Part shown: positions 62,501 to 64,000 of the stretch, piece after piece
Layout of the letters: each line of letters opens with the position of its first letter
Numbering within the stretch: the stretch's first letter is position 1
Assembly: GCF_030264295.1 (NCBI RefSeq)
Contig: NZ_CP127173.1
Location: 5,711,501-5,775,500, forward strand
Reading direction: 5' to 3'
Source of the DNA: Amycolatopsis nalaikhensis
GTDB lineage: Bacteria > Actinomycetota > Actinomycetes > Mycobacteriales > Pseudonocardiaceae
Length of the DNA stretch: 64,000 bases
The notes under the pieces: model-generated
Told to the model about the DNA's origin: nothing
Database searches by the model: none
Seen by the model: only the letters and a program-made list of their open reading frames with translations
Program-made: the position numbers and the translations under genes

Positions 62501-64000
62501 GGCTTGCTCTTCCCGGTCCTCGCCACGAAAGCGCACGATCTCCCGGAACCGCACCGCGCCGACATCGTGGGCGATCAGCCGGATCGCCCCGCCGGCCTCG
62601 ACCGCGGCCAGCTGCGCGTCGTCCCCGATCAGCCGCACATCGGCGCCGTTGGTCAACGCATATTTCACGACCTTGTGCAGGGTGTGAGTACCGGCCATCG
62701 CCGCCTCGTCGACGATCACCAGGTCCCCGGCCGCCATCGGGAACGCGCGATGGGCGGACCCGAACCACAGCGCGGTGGTCAGCTGGTGCAGCGTGTGCGG
62801 CTTCGCCCCGATCGACGCGCCGAGCTCCTGAGCCGCCCGGGCGGAGGGGCCGAAGGCGTAGACGCGGTGCCCGGTGCGCCGCCACGCCGTGGCCAGCACC
62901 TTCATCGCCGAGGTCTTCCCCGCTCCGGCCGGCGCGAGCGCGAGCTGCAGGCGCCGTCCGGAGCGGGCGAACTGGCGCACCATCTCTGCCTGCCCGGCGT
63001 TCAACCGCTGGCCGGCGAGAGCCTTCTCCACGGTGTCGGCGCGGAGCCGGTGCCCGCCGCCGCGGCGAGCCCAGGCGACCAGGTCGCCTTCGGCCGCGAG
63101 GGTGGCGGTGGTGGTGTAGCGGGTCGAGTGGTGTTCCACGAACACCGATTCGCCGTCCCGGCGGCGCAACGAGGCGGGCTCATTGACCGCGGTCGGGCCG
63201 ACCAGGGCGAGGGTGTCGGGCTGAGCCAGGATCGTGTCGACCACGTCGACGATCAGCGGTCCGCGCTTTTCGACGGGCATCCGCAGGTGCGCGGACTGGC
63301 GGTGGGCTTCGGCGGCGAGGTTCCACCAGGAGAAGTGCGCGTAGTTGTCCGACACCACTTCCCGTGTCGCCGCGGCGAGTTTGGCGATGTCGAACGCATC
63401 CGGTTCGCGTCCGCCGGTGAGGAACACCTTCCCGCTCAGCGTGTCCAGAACACTTGCGGGGAGGACTGTGAGGGCGTGCTCGCGCCACGTGCGCAGGTGC
63501 TCCAGCAGTGTCTTCGGTGGCTGTTTGCCGGGCCGGTTGTCGTACTGCGCGGCTCGGTCGATCGCGAAGATGTCCTTCGGGGTCGGTTCCTTCCCGTGCT
63601 GGGCCGTGAACTCGACGATGCGCTTCGCCCGGGCGGCTTCGAACTGGCGATGACGCTGCGAGAACAGCTTCACCAGCTCAACGGGAACCCCTTCCAGCTG
63701 CCACACCGGACGCTTCACGTCCACGCTTTCAACGCCGCGCTGCACCCAGGAGGCGCCCTGTTCGCGGAACAGGTCGCGCAGGCGGTTATCGAAGTATTCG
63801 GACGCGGTGACCGTCGCGGCCAGGACGGTGCGGCCGTCCAGCGCGGTCCATTCGCCGTCGTCGCTGCGTTGCACCTTCGACGAGATCAACGCGTGGATGT
63901 GCAGGTGCGGGTCGGAGGCGCGGGAGTCCCAGTGCTCGAACAGCGCCGCGACGATGCCGTTCACGTCGACTTGCGCCTCGCCCATGTTCCCGCGGCGGGT
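59588..64000 (-). CDS. MobF-type (TrwC/TraI-like) relaxase-helicase, N-terminus beyond window
   Basis: The relaxase that nicks oriT and unwinds the transferred strand. At least 1465 residues are visible. The HUH metal site is FEHWDSRASDPHLHIHALI near the visible start. About 150 residues with the catalytic tyrosines must lie right of the window, because TrwC proteins have them upstream of this motif. The helicase part has Walker A LAPAGAGKTSAMKVL, Walker B LVIVDEAAMAG and a late AATINRVQGMTSTGNAHL. The C-terminal 700 residues contain two copies of a module (DxGWxxDxLV ... WLARPDFAHV ... VGLVAAYRETYRI). It converges on lsr2. Confidence 0.92.
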   Translation of the reverse strand, partial: TRRGNMGEAQVDVNGIVAALFEHWDSRASDPHLHIHALISSKVQRSDDGEWTALDGRTVLAATVTASEYFDNRLRDLFREQGASWVQRGVESVDVKRPVWQLEGVPVELVKLFSQRHRQFEAARAKRIVEFTAQHGKEPTPKDIFAIDRAAQYDNRPGKQPPKTLLEHLRTWREHALTVLPASVLDTLSGKVFLTGGREPDAFDIAKLAAATREVVSDNYAHFSWWNLAAEAHRQSAHLRMPVEKRGPLIVDVVDTILAQPDTLALVGPTAVNEPASLRRRDGESVFVEHHSTRYTTTATLAAEGDLVAWARRGGGHRLRADTVEKALAGQRLNAGQAEMVRQFARSGRRLQLALAPAGAGKTSAMKVLATAWRRTGHRVYAFGPSARAAQELGASIGAKPHTLHQLTTALWFGSAHRAFPMAAGDLVIVDEAAMAGTHTLHKVVKYALTNGADVRLIGDDAQLAAVEAGGAIRLIAHDVGAVRFREIVRFRGEDREEQAAASLQIRAANPKGLEYYFEHGRVSDGSLETMRDAARSHWQADLDAGAQSLLIVPTNEDTVALNIEARERRLAHGAVDRGRAVDLHDATTASVGDWVVTRHNQRLLSLFGGKDFVKNGDIWTVTAVHASGKMTVQHRVHKAAITLPAGYVRAHVELAYAATINRVQGMTSTGNAHLLVPPTMTREQFYPGITRAMLRNFIYVITHHHVIDQHRETPEPVSPESVLTGVLSHSGAEVSATETLRAAQDDAVSMGTLVLRYNYTATYRDEDRYRAVLAHHAPSTVDLGSEPALIQTLRNAHDLGWEPDPLVATVMRWRQPLDEADNPGAALQARITTHLERRQPPSPTGPPQLADVTRWRGIVDTIAPHAAVEDPDWDKIWNRAAGALAVGFDVDAALTVVAHQLAARPAGPDPMPDARYADAALAAELQRRDERGEAHVRAVPWLARPDFAHVRHYPGHAQYLHEMNQAISDRVDQLRAAVIRDHPEWVSKLAPRPGNPIAAEDWDELVGLVAAYRETYRIDGRAPLGAKPHSHGARAHAWRTLTQRWDTFGQGSAPAAPEPAEPRTAARAAAVDDVFAEFDHVEERVVLEPLNVLLRRYELLARDGDEDRYLDVLARYVPGAVNAGAEPAALAALARAQDRGWQADRLVRDLVDDRGFGWAQDPAAVLAKRINDHVATHEAPARIATATDEQVSRWQQIVATHLPDAAVTDERWGIVWRHAAGGATRGLDPDTALTDAARKVAATTTGAEPTDPRLTGVALVSALARQHDAGTGHHSVLPWQAQPDLANAANYHGSLERMATMNAEIAARTDQLRDQAVREQPAWLARFGARPVDAALARHWDQVVGLAAAYRETYGIATADASSPLGNQPTGNDLRADAWRAITRQWRHLMTTPDREDTASDVMLTRESLRDAADAYVARFDAGLADERAREEDAATETAAAARRAELEDELVDGQDHGYGESAHRGLTY

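Larger units (their letters stand above)
27181..64000. mobile_element. integrative and conjugative element (one end only)
   Basis: Starting at the tRNA-Pro 3' fragment, the DNA changes from conserved chromosome to plasmid-type functions. These are a Rep/primase-like protein, WhiB-like and EspR-like regulators, a type IV secretion operon with VirB4, VirB6, VirB8-like and VirD4-like proteins, a cell-wall hydrolase, Lsr2 and a MobF relaxase. The relaxase plus a VirB-type channel means single-stranded conjugation, unlike classical Streptomyces AICEs that use one FtsK-like TraB. No intact integrase is in view, so it must lie beyond the right edge if the element is active. Confidence 0.85.

Overview
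The window is high-GC (about 70%) DNA from a mycolic-acid-group-related actinomycete. The gene set and style fit Pseudonocardiales, most likely an Amycolatopsis-like organism; this is inferred from gene content, as no database search was possible. The left part follows an order I know from Mycobacterium tuberculosis Rv2464c-Rv2476c: nei, rpiB, the Rv2466c thiol oxidoreductase, pepN, an HNH protein, glbO, alpha-glucosidase and the large NAD-glutamate dehydrogenase. It is therefore conserved chromosomal backbone.

Bases 1-27180 are chromosome. 1-18.8 kb holds the core block above, plus a mechanosensitive channel and an unusual hexapeptide-repeat protein (10163-10534) ending in an ssrA-like tail. 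18.9-20.3 kb is a two-gene unit (F420-type oxidoreductase plus SnoaL/NTF2-like protein) behind a perfect KstR-type operator. 20.4-26.8 kb holds secreted hydrolases (GH27 alpha-galactosidase, BNR-repeat sialidase-like protein), an HxlR regulator divergent from an NmrA/dehalogenase pair, and an MDMPI/DinB protein.

At 27181-27223 lies the 3' half of a tRNA-Pro gene on the minus strand, without its 5' half. This is the expected scar of an integrative element inserted in the tRNA, so everything from there to the right edge reads as an integrative and conjugative element whose other end is outside the window. It has five parts: (1) a minus-strand replication/regulation block (Rep/primase-like protein, small basic protein, WhiB-like regulator); (2) a minus-strand 'cargo' block with a KAS III-like acyltransferase lacking Cys, a mini-TetR, a cupin, a MetE/UROD-like barrel protein and three exported proteins (Pro-rich protein, L,D-transpeptidase, S53 protease); (3) a regulatory/metabolic block (NB-ARC/LuxR regulator, cytochrome P450, ImmA/IrrE peptidase, MAB_1171c-type membrane protein, EspR-like regulator); (4) a plus-strand type IV secretion operon with overlapping starts and stops (MinD-like, small membrane protein, VirB8-like, VirB6-like, SCO6880, VirB4, transglycosylase-NlpC/P60, VirD4), interrupted near its end by an IS5-family insertion; (5) a right flank with a HEPN protein, a decayed Tn554-type integrase plus DUF6262 pair, Lsr2 and a MobF relaxase cut by the window edge.

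At least eight genes carry single-base frameshifts, several at runs of G. This points to base-call errors as much as to real decay, so every 'pseudogene' label based only on a frameshift is provisional. The most novel-looking items are the GTRVT repeat protein with an ssrA-like degron, the acyltransferase-cupin-MetE-like cargo cluster on the element, and the intact reconstruction of the operon across the IS.
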